DNA of 64,000 nt from Styela clava (GCF_964204865.1 NC_135250.1:19831395-19895394), one strand, 5' to 3'; positions 13,401 through 27,600 are shown, counted from the first letter of the stretch. Program-made: numbers and translations. The notes: generated by a model from the letters alone, not told the origin.

Positions 13401-14213
13401 GGTACTTTTTAATTTTTTAGGATGAACCGAAACTTTCGCTGGAGAAAAGCATTATTTCTTATCACATTCGCTTGGATTATACCTGTTATTTACGGACTAC
13501 TTGCTATGACACCTTGGAATTGTACATGGGATTGTACTTGCACACTTTATCTTGCTAGTGGAACCCCGCTTTGTCCAGGAAAAGACTGTTCTCGGTTATA
13601 CACACCGATGGCTAAATCATATTTGCTTTGCATCGTAATTATTTGGGCACTGGAGTGCGGCTTCCTACTTTTTGTCATCTGCAAAGCTGCTATATCATTC
13701 CCGAAGCTCGGAAGTCCGTCAAATCGCGTCGATAATGCGTACTCTACTACAACGAATGTAACTTCACCCGATCCCTCGAATAACAACTTATCTAAAAGAA
13801 AATCAAGCAATATTCGAAAATTCTCCCCAAAAATGGCGCGTTCCTACCGCTTCCCATTCTTCTTACTGGGTTTGTTCATTTGCTGCACAATGCCGGCTAT
13901 GATTTTATTCATACTTGATTTTGCTTTGCTGGACTTCAAACCCGGTGCCATCACCGTAAACGTCATCACACCACTTCCTCTTTTATATTGCGTCATCAGT
14001 CCAATTTTACTGACCAAGCGGTTGTCCGGAATGCGGTCAGCAGTCCAAATGGCATTGTCGTTCAATTGGCTCAAAGGCGGATGCAATAACTTTTCGAATA
14101 AAAGAAGAAAGTCGATGGGAAATTCAACTATAAGAGGATCGGTGATTTCAGTCACTCGTAACTCAGAAGCGAAATTTGATAGTAAAGGGAGTATGCCACC
14201 AACATCAGTTTGA
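7425..14213 (+). CDS. S1P/LPA-like class A GPCR with degenerate activation motifs (3 exons)
   Basis: Coding exons are 7425-7785, 12170-12299 and 13421-14213. The GT/AG junctions (donors GTAAGT and GTTGGT) keep phase and give 427 aa. I chose the ATG at 7425 because it has a good start context (A at -3, G at +4) and a likely 3' splice site at 7376-7377 lies just upstream. An ATG at 7260 is in frame and would add a hydrophobic leader. Seven membrane segments lie near residues 44-69, 78-104, 122-141, 174-193, 230-257, 308-331 and 340-362. The N-terminus carries a glycosylation site (N26). The pattern around TM1-TM2, the Trp-Asn-Cys with further cysteines in the second extracellular loop, and the TM6/TM7 spacing match the lysophospholipid (S1P/LPA) receptor family; this match is from memory. 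Key residues differ from consensus: N89 at 2.50, Glu-Asp-Asn (142-144) in place of E-R-Y, T320 at 6.48, and S357-P-I-L-L361 in place of NPxxY. The ligand is unknown. A diverged melanocortin/cannabinoid-cluster receptor is an alternative reading. Confidence 0.75.
7786..12169 (+). other. Intron 1 of the GPCR gene
   Basis: This is 4.4 kb of AT-rich intron bounded by GTAAGT and TTTTATAG. I see no coding exon, RNA gene or clear transposon in it. A 34-bp direct repeat with a 57-bp period lies at 11737-11827. Confidence 0.7.
11737..11827. repeat. Short direct repeat, period 57 bp
   Basis: The 34-nt unit beginning GGAATTGGCTTAACC and ending TTTTCAGTCGGC occurs at 11737-11770 and again at 11794-11827, without visible mismatches. 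It lies inside the GPCR intron. Confidence 0.9.
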
Positions 14214-16012
14214 GCGCAATGGGCCTCTGGATGAATAAACTCTAAGCTATGCTGCCAAGGATTGGATGCAACTTTCGAGTAATTCATCGTCATGGTACAC
14301 GTTGTACAAGATTGATGCTATGCCTACAGTTTCAAACATGAAGTGGACTCATAGTGACTGTTTTTTTCATATGGGAAATTTGATATGTCGTTTGAAGGTA
14401 TATAATATCAACGATATATATAATAAATACGACCTCAATTTTGCGATAAAATTGCGAAATTGAAAAAACTTTCACAAATAAACGATAACTAATATGAAGT
14501 TACAACTCTTAGTTATCGTTCATTTGTCAAAGTGTCCATCGTTTGGATTTGTCCAAGCATGTTTATATGTTCACTAAAAAGGTAATGGAACTTACCATCA
14601 GAGTCTGATACGTGGATGTATATAACTGAACTGATGTATATTTATACGTGATGGTACTTGTGGAGCATGAGATTATTTGAAATGAAAAAAATTTTTTTTT
14701 GGTTTTCGATATTTCGGATGATGACATTTTTGTGATAGTTCCCGATATTATATTGCGATATTATGTTTCTCTCACACGTCCCAATCAAGTATGCTAGTTT
14801 TTGCTATTATATTTCGTATTTTTTGACAAAAAAGGATTTGAACGCATAGGTTATAATGTTTGTGAATATTTCATTTATAAAACAATCAGAAACCACATCT
14901 TTTAAAGAATTTATATTAGTGTGGACAGGGGTGCCAGACTTTGGGGTCAGTAATGTACAGCAGAATTGTTTTCATAATATTTCAATTGGCGTTTTTTACA
15001 CTTTTGTTGCAAACCATATTTAAAATAAGCCAGTTAGCTAAATCCTAAAATTTGAAACCGGATCTTCCTGATTCGGCTCAGCTTACCCAATGAGTTACGT
15101 CCTAGAATAAGCGGTAGGCCACTGTATTCACCCAAGCTCCAATACGAGGACTGTGCCTCCTAGCGGTTATCAGCATACTTTTACAGGTCAACAAGTTTAC
15201 TTGTTTTTGTCGAACAACCGAACGCTGTTATTTTCCAATTGTGCACAGAAACAAAAATGGCGATCGATATTTGTTTTTAATTTGTAAATCCATCTTCTAA
15301 TTACTTTGTTTGCGAATAAAATCTTCAAAATATTGCAGGCCTGTATTCTTTGGTTAGTTTTTGCAACGACTTGGGTGAGAAGATTAGTCATTGTGGCGTG
15401 TAACGTTTTTGTAGAAGGAACGCGTACAGCATTGGAGTCTGCGCGAGGTAAAATTGAAATTACTAAAAAAAATATCTAATTATGTCTATAGGGAAAGATT
15501 AGTATTTCAGACATCCATCCTAGAAGTCACTCACTACAATAGCCATACTCGAAAATTGATCGAATTATATTCGACTATCACTGAACTTCCTCATAAAAGA
15601 TACGATTTTATTAATCATATATATATATTACTCGAAATTAATCTATTGTAGGGCGTCAGATTACCTTTCCGCCATTCCCCGTTGGTCGTAGATGACGGAA
15701 TTTACATATTCAGCGCAAAACTTCCGCCGTCTTCATTTTTATTAAAAATGAATAATTATTTAATAAAAAGATTCAAATTAAAGTTTCTATAAATCTTAAA
15801 CGCCATGAATCAACGGGACAGACTTCGATTTTTTTCTCTATCTTCGACGGGACTAATTCATTACATGCCCCCTGGTCCAAAACCTGTTATCCGTAATTTA
15901 TAGTGATCTCATCCTCCCTGTCCACTATTCTAACAGTGGTACCCATGCGCCCTTGCTTGAGAGTTGAACAACAGAAAAAAAAGTAAGTCTTCTTTCATAT
16001 ATTTAAGTATTA
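14214..16012. other. Region between the GPCR and LRRC72 genes (3' ends face each other)
   Basis: This stretch holds the 3' flanks of two convergent genes. No further gene is supported. A tRNA-like segment lies on the minus strand near 15040-15180, with GTAACTCATTGGGTAAGC resembling an A box followed by GGTTTCAAATTTTAGG resembling a weak B box. It looks more like a SINE relic than a tRNA gene, because no cloverleaf could be closed. Confidence 0.5.
14422..14427 (+). promoter_or_regulatory. Candidate poly(A) signal for the GPCR gene
   Basis: A canonical AATAAA lies about 210 nt after the GPCR stop codon, in an AT-rich stretch. In DNA this AT-rich the hexamer also occurs by chance, so this is only a positional candidate. 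Confidence 0.4.
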
Positions 16013-19000
16013 TTATCTGAACTTGACGGTTATATTTTGTGGCTTGGGAGCAATGTCGCCATTTATTCTTTGTAATCTATTAGGAACAAGTGACCAATCT
16101 AATGTTGTGTATTCCATCGATGATTTTTTCATTGTTCTCTCTTCAACCATTTCTTCCAATGTTGGAAAACATTCCTTGAACAGATTTAGAAAATATAAGA
16201 ATATGCCGCTAAAACTAAATAATTGAAAAACACCTAAATATCTTAACAACTAGACAATATTTAGCAACGTATTTTTGAAGTAGATTTTTTCATTTGCATC
16301 CCGGGAACAAGGAAAGACGAGAAAATGGCTATAAACAACGGCGTCTTGTTTAGTTACCGGTACCATGCCAGTCCAGGTTGGGTATCCGAAAGGATAAGCG
16401 GAAAATGGAATCCAGATAGCCCATGCATCTGAAAACTAGTAACTGGCCAACTAATCCCATGTCCGACATGGACTGGAAACCGGACGAGAGTCGGTCGTTC
16501 GTCATATGATTGAGTCATTTATAGTCTTTCCTCTCCCCAAGGATAAATACGTAAATCCTATCCTATAGATAAATTTGAATGATCAGGACGTCACAATGGC
16601 CGCATGTCTACAAGGAAATTCAGTAATCCCTTAGTAGCACATAATCAAAGCCATGTAGGGTAATCAGCACCCATGTTTCCAACGCTCAGATCAATGTGTC
16701 AATCACCAAAGGCAATTGGACGATTAAATCTACTGGAGACGGCGGTGGTAATTGCCGTAACATAATACAAAAAAGTGACATCATATTACCATTTGAAAAG
16801 AGCTAAACGGTTACATAAATCACCATGTCATTCCATAGTGATTCACGTCTCATGAAGATGATTCTTCTTAACATAATTTTTGTGATTAATTCAAAGTCAT
16901 TACATCACTGGTTAGTGATACACAAGTTGAAATCAGCATTGGTGAATAAGTGAATTAGACTCGATGAACCCGATATCACAAGGTGATTAATTATTCACCT
17001 GGAAAGTTTCAGTTAGCTATTTCATAATATTCGTGGTTCAATATATCTATGGGTGAATATGAAGAGTTTATCCTATCGATATTTAAATTTGGTGAAGTTA
17101 TAGCACTAACCTGCTTCTTATCAAGGTCATTTTTAGCCTGACTGGGAAGCTCATGTATTGTCGTTTTACTTTGCTGTAAAGTGGGGAAAGGAGGACCTCC
17201 AGATCGCCGTCCAAAAGCTATTGTTGCCTTCACTGCATTCTGTTTCTCTTCATAAATCTGTGAAGCTGCTGTTCTCTCTTGTGCAGTTACAGCTGTTTAA
17301 GTAAGAACATTATTTAAATGACCCAAAATATACTACATTGTACTAAAGATATTTTATTTTTGTTACAATCACAATTTTTAGTCTTTATATCAGTCAACCA
17401 CGTACTATAAAGTCTAATGTTGAAACATGAATAAATTCTCATCTACTTTTATTTCAAAATGAACTGGCTCCAACGCAAAATTGAGGTTTCTATCTTAATG
17501 TCAACATAATTCATATTTATCGATTTCCCTGTTGTTTATGACTTGAAGGTTATAATAAGGTCGGGCTCGGGATGACCTGTGCCTCTACTCAACTCCCGAC
17601 TCAAGATTTAGATATTTGCACCCAACAACTCGATATCAAAGGCAACCAAAAGATAAACCCTTCAATGACCATACAAAATGGTTAAGTTATGCTAATATTA
17701 TGATATTGATATACAAATTAACGTGATTGAAGAACAAAATGAATTAACTTACCTTGCCTATCAAAAAGTGTAACAGATGGACAGAAATGTATCAAATGTA
17801 ATCTGTATCCTTGTACTTGTGATAATGGGTTGTATAACATGTCTGAAATAAAGTAAGACAACCTAAACAAGAACCAAAATCTATTTTCTAAAACTTGACA
17901 CAAATGATGATATCGCCGTCGAAACTATAGGATTTTACAAAACTATAATGAAAATAATATCTATAATTTTGATTCTTCAAATACCTATTCAAATTCTATC
18001 TGAATACCAATAGTTGGAATCTTAATTAGACTCAATATTTTGTTCTGGATCCCTATTTTAAAAAACTTACTGAGTACATGGAGAGTACGCATTGGTCTGA
18101 GTTCTAATGTAGTTTCATCCAAATCATCAAGTTGATTGTTTTGCAGCATCAACACTTTCAAACAAGTCAGATGATGCAACATTCCAGAAATTGATTTGAT
18201 ATCATTATCGTTCAGATATAATTCTGATATTCTGACAAAATAAAAAAGAGATAAAAATGAGTAGTAAAATGCAAACACAATTTAAAACTCAGATGTGTAC
18301 TAAGCATGTGATTCAGTATTTCCATAGAAAATTCAAATTCTTATCTAATCTCAAAACAAGGAAAACAAAACATTTTGTGCAAAATTTTTTATTTGTTTGT
18401 ATTATTACTACGAAAGACACAGAACCTTTCACTTATGAAAGCTTTGGAAATGTCAAAATTTGACTGAAAATTCAAATTTTAAACTATCAATGGCATTTTG
18501 ATTTTGCAAACATAGACCCACTTGTTTAATTGATAGAAATATTTTTACTGATTCGCATTTGATCGTGTGCAAATATTGTGAGTTTGAAACCCATTGTTAT
18601 ATATATATTACGTGAGGATTGCTGTAACCTTAGCGTCAAAGGATTTATTATAACTACGGTTTCCAATATTAACATCACTGATGCATATTAAAATTATTTT
18701 AGGATTGAACCAAATTTTCAGGTTTCATCTCTTCCGGACTAAAAATGAAATTTATTTTATGCTGAAAGGTTTTTATGATTGAATATAATTTGTTTATTAA
18801 CCCTAACATCAATCTTTTTTTAATGAATTTCAAGTACTATAATAAAAAAAATAATACTGGTATTGTCACTTTATATTGTAACCTATTTTTATACGTAAAC
18901 CTAATCTTAGCAAATTACCTGTAATTAATATGCACAAAGGAGACATCAGGGTTACGAGGAAGACAGAGTTGACTCAATTTATTTCCTTGTAACCAAAGAT

Positions 19001-19635
19001 GTTGAAGAAATCGAAATTGTTCTAAATTATCAAGATCAGTCAATCCACAACTTCCAAGATATAAATCTCTCACATCGTCATCACGTTTAATATTGTTGTC
19101 TCTCATATAACTCTGTATCACCTGCTCAAAAAAACTGTATTGAAATAGGTTCTGGAATAACTATCTAGTTTGATACCGAAATTACATCTCTTGCGTCTAT
19201 GTAAAATAATACTTTTATGGGATCTTTTTCATTTAATTAGGCCTATATGATACTCATTTTGAATGGGCATAAATATTTCCAATCCACAAAGTCCTACACA
19301 ATATGTCATACTTTGGGAATGCCAGAAGAAGTTGTATTGAATTAAATTGAACAATGACTTGATTAAGTACAGCATGAATCTTAAGTTTAGAACCTAGATG
19401 GAAATTGTTCCCAGTCATTCTAACCACTTAATAAATATAAAATTACATTGTCCATTTTGACCCTATGAAAAGTTATTCGTCATCAAAAGCAAAGTGCAGA
19501 ATACCTATATATTACAAACATATAATATGCCTTACTTGTTATAGTACACTTAACTATGGAACAGAGATTATGTAAAAACAAAAAAGTTGAACTTACAGTC
19601 ATTAAATCAACTTTTTCATCTGCAACAGATGGCAT
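16013..19635 (-). CDS. LRRC72: Leucine-rich repeat-containing protein 72 (6 exons, 278 aa)
   Basis: Minus-strand coding exons in transcript order are 19597-19635, 18919-19121, 18071-18231, 17753-17842, 17111-17292 and 16013-16174. All introns are GT/AG and phases agree, giving 278 aa. Human LRRC72 is about 287 aa. The N-terminal half contains leucine-rich repeats (for example DLYLGSCGLTDLDNLEQF, HLWLQGNKLSQL, ELYLNDNDIKSISGM and VLMLQNNQLDDLDETTLEL). A cap follows with HFCPSVTLFDRQ, where the vertebrate protein has a similar pattern ending LLDRNQ. Then come a short IAFG motif and a C-terminal MKKSSMEYTTLDWSLVPN segment that also has a vertebrate counterpart. The family is small and poorly characterised; expression is usually linked to ciliated cells and testis (family knowledge). 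The first exon is only 13 codons and is supported by frame, donor and phase. The acceptor of the last exon is the least certain junction. Confidence 0.85.
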
Positions 19636-21604
19636 GTTTATTCATCAGAGTATATATAACACTATAAATATGAAATTGATACCAGAACTAGGATTACTTT
19701 TTTTAATCCTTTCTGAGATGATTATTTTTCTTCTTTAACTAATTAAACATATCTACTTTCGTGTCCTCCCATTCCTAACCATGATTATAGTATACGACCT
19801 AGAAAAATACCGGTGAATCAGTTTATTTCATATCAAAGGTGAATACAGTATACAGCTACAGATAATTAACAAAAAGCGAAAAAATTTAAACACAGTGATA
19901 GCCTATTGCCTAAATGTTGGAAAAATTTGACAACAGAAATGAGTTCCGTCTAACATTAGACCAGTATATTCAGATAGTCTAGCTGACCTGACCAAGACAT
20001 GTGGTTAGCCCTATTATAAAGTTGTCTTATCACTTTCTTTACGCGGGATATAAGCGAAATCATACACTTCGCAACTCAACCAAATATTTTAGCCAAGAGT
20101 GACATATTTTGTAAATAAGAAGTCACAATTTTCACTGTTATTTTTCCGTACCACCCAAGCATATCGGCATCCATGGTTACCTTGCGTTTCGGAAAAGCTT
20201 AGTCGAGAGACACTTGGGGGCGTGCGATAGCCATTGATAACCAAAGCCCATATATACCGATTGATAACGAACAAAGCGATGGGACAGGATTTACATATTT
20301 AACTTGTGTGTGCCTCTGTAGGTAATGCAGAACACAGATTTGAACCTTCAACATTTCTTCCCACCAGGGTTGTAAAGTCTAACTATAATTACAGTCGTCC
20401 CCTGGAAGAAAAAACATTTCAGCTGAAAGTCGTGGTTGAAAATAAATTCCATTTCCTAAAATTCCGAAATTTAAGAGTTCTAGGGGGTTCGAAAATAGGG
20501 CCCCAATACCACCCGTGTCAATCTACGATTCCATATCCCTGTTGGCGATAAATATTAACCATCTGTTGATCTTTTATCGATAAAGACCGGCAGCCTGCAT
20601 AATTCTGGAAATTTCAAAGTTTTCAAAATGAACTGTCTAAACAGTCGTTGTTCTAAACTTGTGGTTCTCAAATTTTCAAGTCTCGCGAACCATCTCAAAA
20701 ATAACTAGCTAACAATAAGCTACAAATACCAAATAGTAAGACCCATGCTAAGATAATAAAGATACAAAGCACAACAGCCTCCGCAATCTCTAAAAAATAA
20801 AGATATGTAAATATTCGAATAGAGGGCAAGATCAAATCTAACAAATATTTTTATTCTTAATTAGCTTCACTTGTGTACATCTCCCTTGTGGGGCGCGCCC
20901 CATGGTTTGAGGACCACTGATGTAAACAATGAAGCTGATGTTCAATATAGTAATATTTAACTTTTTTATTGCATAATCAGATTTAAAAATTAGCATCTGA
21001 AAACTTAAAACAAAGAAAATTACAAAAACAACATATATATTCAACAATGATAATAAGAATAACAATGATAGGTTGTTAAATTCCCTGACCAAAGCACATT
21101 AATTCAATTTTACTTATCGATAAATGTTGACAAATAACCGTAAAGCATTCTTTGAGATTTGAGCTTTAGAGCAAAATCTGCAATCATTCCACGCATTATC
21201 AATGGTATAGTTGTTGGCAAATCTCAGTGGAAGATGAATTAAAGAATGCAACAAAACACTGTAGTTGCAATCTTATATAAATATGCACTCATGATTTAAA
21301 ACTAGCAGATATGGTACCATCGTACCACCTTTGTTTTGAATTACAGGCATATTTTATGAAAAGTTTAAAATTGGATCGAATTTGCTATCAAAATCAGAAA
21401 AAATGAAAAGTTAGAATGAAGGAGTTTGTAATGCGAAAGCATGAGATTTTTCAAATAATAAAAGACTATTAATGAAGCAGAAAAGGTTGCTCATAATGAT
21501 GATAAATTATTGTCCATTCATTGAGCGATAATATTTGATTTGTAATCAATAAAGGATTAAAAACTTTAGATTAATGATTGGTATGCGGCCAAAAATATGT
21601 TTCT
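19636..21604. other. Intergenic region between LRRC72 and the HSD17B4 3' end
   Basis: No gene is supported here. It contains the LRRC72 upstream region, including its putative promoter, and a 261-bp hAT-like element at 20659-20919. The remaining sequence is AT-rich and unremarkable. Confidence 0.6.
20659..20919. mobile_element. hAT-like MITE, 261 bp
   Basis: The ends TTGTGGTTCTCAAA and, as complement of the right end, CAGTGGTCCTCAAACC form diverged terminal inverted repeats of the CAGTGGTTCTCAAA type seen in hAT elements. The flanks TTCTAAAC and ATGTAAAC match at 6 of 8 positions, compatible with an old 8-bp target duplication. There is no coding potential. Confidence 0.65.
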
Positions 21605-24600
21605 TCACAACTTGGCCTGCGCTTTAAATAATGTTTCCAATTTCTGTGCCAACATGATATTGCCAGCAGCCTTGAAACGTCCACTGAAGAAAGCCTAAAA
21701 TTAAACAAATATTGACAACTCTGTTGAGAATGAATAGCGTAAGATTTTGATACTCGTGTAAAGGGAAAGGTTATTGGATGAAAGAAACGCACCCGCTAGC
21801 CAACTTGTTATCAAAATGTGTTTGAAAAAAACAGTTTATTGATATAGATGATTGTCTGGTAGTGAATGCTACCAGTTTATAATAAGACAGCGGTTCCCAA
21901 CCGGGGGCCCTCGGCCCCCCCCTAAGGAAGCCACAGAGCAGCTTGAAGGGGGCCACAATGCTAGCCGCCAAACTGATTTTACTTTTCACTTTACAAGAAA
22001 ACTCCCCGTTCTTCCTAGTTTATTGCTTGATAAGGTTATTTCACAGGGTTTTTTTCGCTTTTTTTATGCATGAATTGTTTGAACATAATGGGATTTGGAA
22101 TCTTCCAATCAAAATAACACTATAAATACCCCTGGAATGATAAACAGGGGCCACGAGTTTTAAAAACCTCCGCAAGGGGGCCACGAGAAATCAAATTTAA
22201 CTTATAACGATTAAAATTCACAATTAGAGGTAAATTCTTTAAAATATCACCTGTTGGGGATTTAGCTTTCCTGAAAACATTAGCATCACATCATCATCGG
22301 AAATGGTGAGTGTACAACCAGGTTTTGAAGCAGGACCACTTGTCATTGATCCAGAACCATTTTTGAGATCAAGTGCTATTAATGGAGAAAACATTAAAGT
22401 ATATGCACACTAGGTCTGACGCCATTAATTTGCGTTTGGGCAATTACTTTCCTGAGTGGGCCACTTACAGACATTGGGCCGGAGGTTGAAAATTTAATAC
22501 GAAACTATGAATGAGAAGCAGTTTTTATGAATGAGATGCAGTTTATATACGGATAACTAGCGGCAATTAAAAATAGCCTGCCTGCTCATTTCACTGATGA
22601 AATGAAAACACAAAAATGAAATAGCATATAACACATGACAAGCAGGTGGTTTTGACGACCATCTAGTACGAGCTTATATGTGCAAGAGGCAAGAGCGCAC
22701 CTGCGCGCCGTGTGTTGTCAACTCTGTGTTACAAGTTTACCTCCTTGTAGAAGGAAAACAAATGACATTCGCATAATTTAGAATAGATTCATTTGTAATT
22801 TGTCTTATTTGACATCTGAGGGTCAGACAAAAATTTATAGCATTCCAGTCAAAGTTTATAAATGTTTCCAGAATATTAGGTAATTGTTTCGATTTATGGC
22901 CATCCTTATCAAGAATATGTTATCTGAGTATCAATTTGACAACTGCTAGATTATTGTTATTGAGTCCATTTCGCTTACCATACAGAAAATATCACACAGA
23001 TTCTAAGTATTTATAATTATAGACGAAAATGACCTCAATATATTTAAATAAAATTCACACCAAACCTTCTTAATAACAATGTGACTTGACATAAAAGAAA
23101 TATTGACATACCCCATTGCCTTGTGACCTTCCCATTTTTAGTGATATTCCATTGGTAAATTGCATTTACTTTCTTCACCATATCAGCATTGATTAAATTT
23201 TGAACCCCTTCAAACAAAGCATCACTCTCCAGCTTGTCTTCAACAGGCTGGAATGTGGATAAAATTTATTCGATTTTTTTGTCAAGAAATTTGTTGATAG
23301 GCATCTTTGATTATCAACAAAAAATCCAACCTGTTCTTGTGCCTGATTTACACTGCTCGATGAACTGCTTGAGCTTCCGGTTCCATCTACTAAGTCAACA
23401 TATCCACCAGTTAAACAAGCGACTCCAGTTTCTACTACAACAGTTTGGAAGTAAATTCTAGAACCTTCTTTCCACATGTCAGTTCGCAAGGTTTGTCCTG
23501 GCAATACAGGCTTCGCAAAACGAGTCTAAAAAGAAATGGGCAGATATGAGAATAAAATATGTCGACTGATGAATGTGGTTGCTCGATCGGTGCTCCAGGA
23601 ATGTGTGTACCAATATGGAGGTAACTAATTTTGTTCGCCTATTTTACATCAAGTTGTGTAAAGGGACTGAAACATATATTCACTTGGCTAACACGGACAG
23701 TCTCCGAACTTGTAATAAAACTGAAATAAGGAAAATTGAAATAAAATTATGGCCTAATCCTAACCTGGTAGACACACTACGGGAATACCGCTCAATCTGT
23801 ATAGAAGGTTGTGGAATTTGTGAATGGGTAAGGCAATTTGTTTGATACAAATCTTTGATAGAATGACAATGATTCAACAAGAAAAAGCACAAATGAATAA
23901 AATGAGACCAAAATGGAAAGCAAAATCCTACCTTAACTGCTTTAATTTTATTTGGATCATTGTCACCATACTTCATCATAACATGGCGAGCAGCATATCC
24001 ATACGAACATAAGCCATGTAGAATTGGTTGTTTAAAACCACCCATTGCAGCAAAAGAAGGTTCTATATGAAGAGGATTTGAGTCACCAGACAGACGATAT
24101 AATGCAGCTTGATCCTTGCTGGTCTTCTCTGATATGCTTGCGTCTGGAGAACGCTTGGGTGGTTTCACAGGTTCCTTGAGGGGTAGTATAATGAAAAATA
24201 ATAAAGGATACAATATGGGTTTTAGGTTCACGCCTTGTCATCAATTGGTGAAGTGTTTAACATTAATTTTCGAATATTCATATTTGTGTGATTGAAATTG
24301 ACCATTGTATAAGAATGCACAACCTTATTGGCAATTTATGAATATTGTATTAAATGATTAGTTTAATAGTTTTATATAAGCTTCATGTTTTGGTTTACGA
24401 TCATACTACTGTCATGGTATTGTTCAATTTTAAGTAATGAGATGCACTAATATTACTTGGCGCATCAACTTTAGGGGTTATAATATGTTACCTTGACTCC
24501 TGAAGATGATCTTTGACCTCCAAAGTTGCCATAACCAACAGCAAAAGTCACAAACTGATTGAAAAATAATCTTTCACCAGATTCATCGAAAGTGTCAACT

Positions 24601-27600
24601 GTAATAGTGAACGGAGCGTTATTTTTATTCACTGTCAAAAAAGTTCATTCACACGACTGTTTTCCCCAAACCATCAATGCCTAGGTAGCCACTTTTACAG
24701 AGCTTTGTTCAAAGCAAATAACAACCCATAATAATAAACACTTTATAATGTTTAGGATTGAAAATCTTGCTTCAAATATGACCAAAATTTACACCTCAAA
24801 TCACGGTTAATTTACTTTTTATTCTCAATATTACTAAAAACGTATAAAAAAATGTGTGTATCGAAGGCAAATCATGAATTGATAACAATAGTAATCTTTA
24901 ACTAAATATACCATCAGTTATAACAGCTGCCCCAGATCCCTTGTCCAGGACAGCAGAAATCTTTGTTTGACTTGTTAGCTTGCCAGATGTTGGGATAGGC
25001 TTGAAGATTTCAATGTATTGTTCTCCATGAAGAATCTACATGGAAAAGTGAAACAATATACAAGATTTGCAAGAATGCTTGTGGCAAATAGTTTGAATAT
25101 TGTCCAACTAGAAGCATAGGCGTTAGATTCACCAAAGCACGAATTATTAAAATAATTTCCATCGTTCTCCTCAGATCATGGATAAATCCGTTTTGTATTT
25201 GTAAATGATGCGACTCAAGACTGCATCAGACCAGACCTAAACTTATAATAATTCAAACCATAAGCAAGAGAAAGTTGAATCAATTCTTATAAGAATGTAT
25301 AATAGGACTTGTTACTTTTTAGTTTGAAGCCTGATATCAACCAAACCGTTTTCCAAAGTGAACTAAAAAAGCATTAATTTGACTGAGCATTCTCTATGGA
25401 CAAACAAAGGTTTGAATATGCTACAACCTACAACCCCGTTCTTCAGTGTAGCACGATCAAATTTAAAAACTGTTAACTGACCTTAGCTGGATTGATACTG
25501 AGTCCAGGAACGTTTGTGATTCCTACCATACTAGTAAATGCAGGCACAACGGCAAAAGTAGGCAAGACACAAAAATCATCATTCATTTCAAACAAAAATT
25601 TCAGATGATCTTCCTGAGTGGTAGATGCCCCAACTGTAAATGTGAAAATATCAAAATGAAATAGGATAGAAAGAAGATTATTGAAAAATTTTATGAGGTT
25701 GCCATCCACTAGTGAAGTTTTGATATTATATTATATTGATAATTTCTCAAACAATGATTTCTGCCAATGCATAAATATATGATATGTATTAAGCTATGAT
25801 GAACTAAGTATCTGAATTTTGTTTTCTATCCTTTTCCTTAGTTACACGACTTCAATTGAATCTTAGGCCAGATCTTGAGTTTGAAATGTTTACACAGTAA
25901 GACCAACCCTTGAATCACTTCTGATATAATATTTTTAAATACAAAATATCGAACTTTTTCTCAAGTAGGGTCATATTCAACGAAGAAATTTACAGAAATC
26001 ATTATCTTTCAGAGAAATTTGATTTAGTGATATAGAATAGCTGAATTAAACATTGTTTCGGTGTCATAACCAAATGAAGTCTTAAGTTTTTGTCAGACCA
26101 TTAAATGCCATATATTTCAAATGATAAATAATGTATCAATTATTCTAAATATCAAGAATCCATTACGTCAAATATAACTAATTTCAAATATATTTAAATA
26201 ATATTCATTTGGGCATCACTGGTTGAAGATTATATAACTAGAAAACCGCATTTCTATCAGGTACTTACTTCCTAAAGCATACTTAATAACATCATTGCTA
26301 TTATAAACATGTACAGATGGTTCAGATTTATGCTTAATCGCTATAGATGGTTGTATAGGATGGTTTGAATGAAGGTCATTGTCTCCAGATTCAATTCTCA
26401 TGACCTGTTCTGCAGCAGCAAGAGTCGACTCTCTGATAGTCTAGAATAGAAAGAAATATTGAGGTGATACCAGTCTGTCACATAAATGACTTAGCCGGAT
26501 TTGTAAAAACCGCCGGTGTCACCCCCAATCATTTATGTATATTTCTGAAAATTCGCATAGAAGCCAACCCTACAAATCGTAACACGCCGTACGCACATAT
26601 CATAGGGAATGATTACAGAAGAGAATTAGTGCAATCAGAGTTATGCATGTATAAATCGAGCCCTTGGTTTGGCAACGACTAGCAGGAGTTTTTATGTGGC
26701 CTTTCTCGCTAGAATTAATTATTATCCAAATTTAACTAAGAGAAACTGTAGTATAACATTTTTTAATTCATCAAGCGGTAGAAGAAGCTTTCATCAATGA
26801 TGAAGACAAATTATGTTTTAGTATGAAAATCGTTGTGGACTGGAATTTTAAAACAGTCCTACGTCACAATGATCAAATGTATGTTAGTTTGTTGGCGGAT
26901 TGCAGCTTGATTGCAGTTAGTCTCAGATACAGTGCTATGTCCTCAAGTAAAAAAGAATACACATGCACTAGTCAGGAAAATAAACTTCTGTGCCTAATTT
27001 CTCATAAGCTGCTAAGTCAGAATAAAGTCAGCAATGTTAAACGGCGACATGAAACGAATCACAAACACTTTGGACGAGACTACCCTCGTTAATGAGCTGT
27101 AAGGAAACACAGATTAACGGACTTCAAATTAATACTGAAAAGACAGCAGAAATTTATGATATCATTTGGCAAGGAATCCGATGCATCAACTTAAGCTAGT
27201 TTTGTTATATCCGGGAATATTGCCCATGCTACACATACTGACTGTTGCCCACCCCTGCTATTTATCCTAAATATACTTACAGATATAATATGATTCCTGC
27301 TGAAATCAACAACTCTATCCCAGTTATCACGAATATTTTCTGCCGTCATGGGTTTGTTTTTTTCTCTTAGGACTGCTCCATCAGTTCGCTGCCATCTGAT
27401 TTTGGTCACAAATCCACCACCAGCTTCATAGACACCACCATTTTCATGGCACTCGTCATGACATAACCAGACTACTATGGGAACCACAAATTCTGGTTTC
27501 AAAGATTCAAAAACCTCTAAAAACATGAAAAGAACAAAAATAATGCTCAGATTGAATTGAAACAAAGATGGCGAGATTGTAAGAATTAAAATTCCTAATA

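Noticed and set aside
13547..14293. Minus-strand open frames (87 and 149 codons) opposite the last GPCR exon
   Set aside because: They overlap a well-supported membrane-protein exon on the plus strand and are antisense shadows of it.
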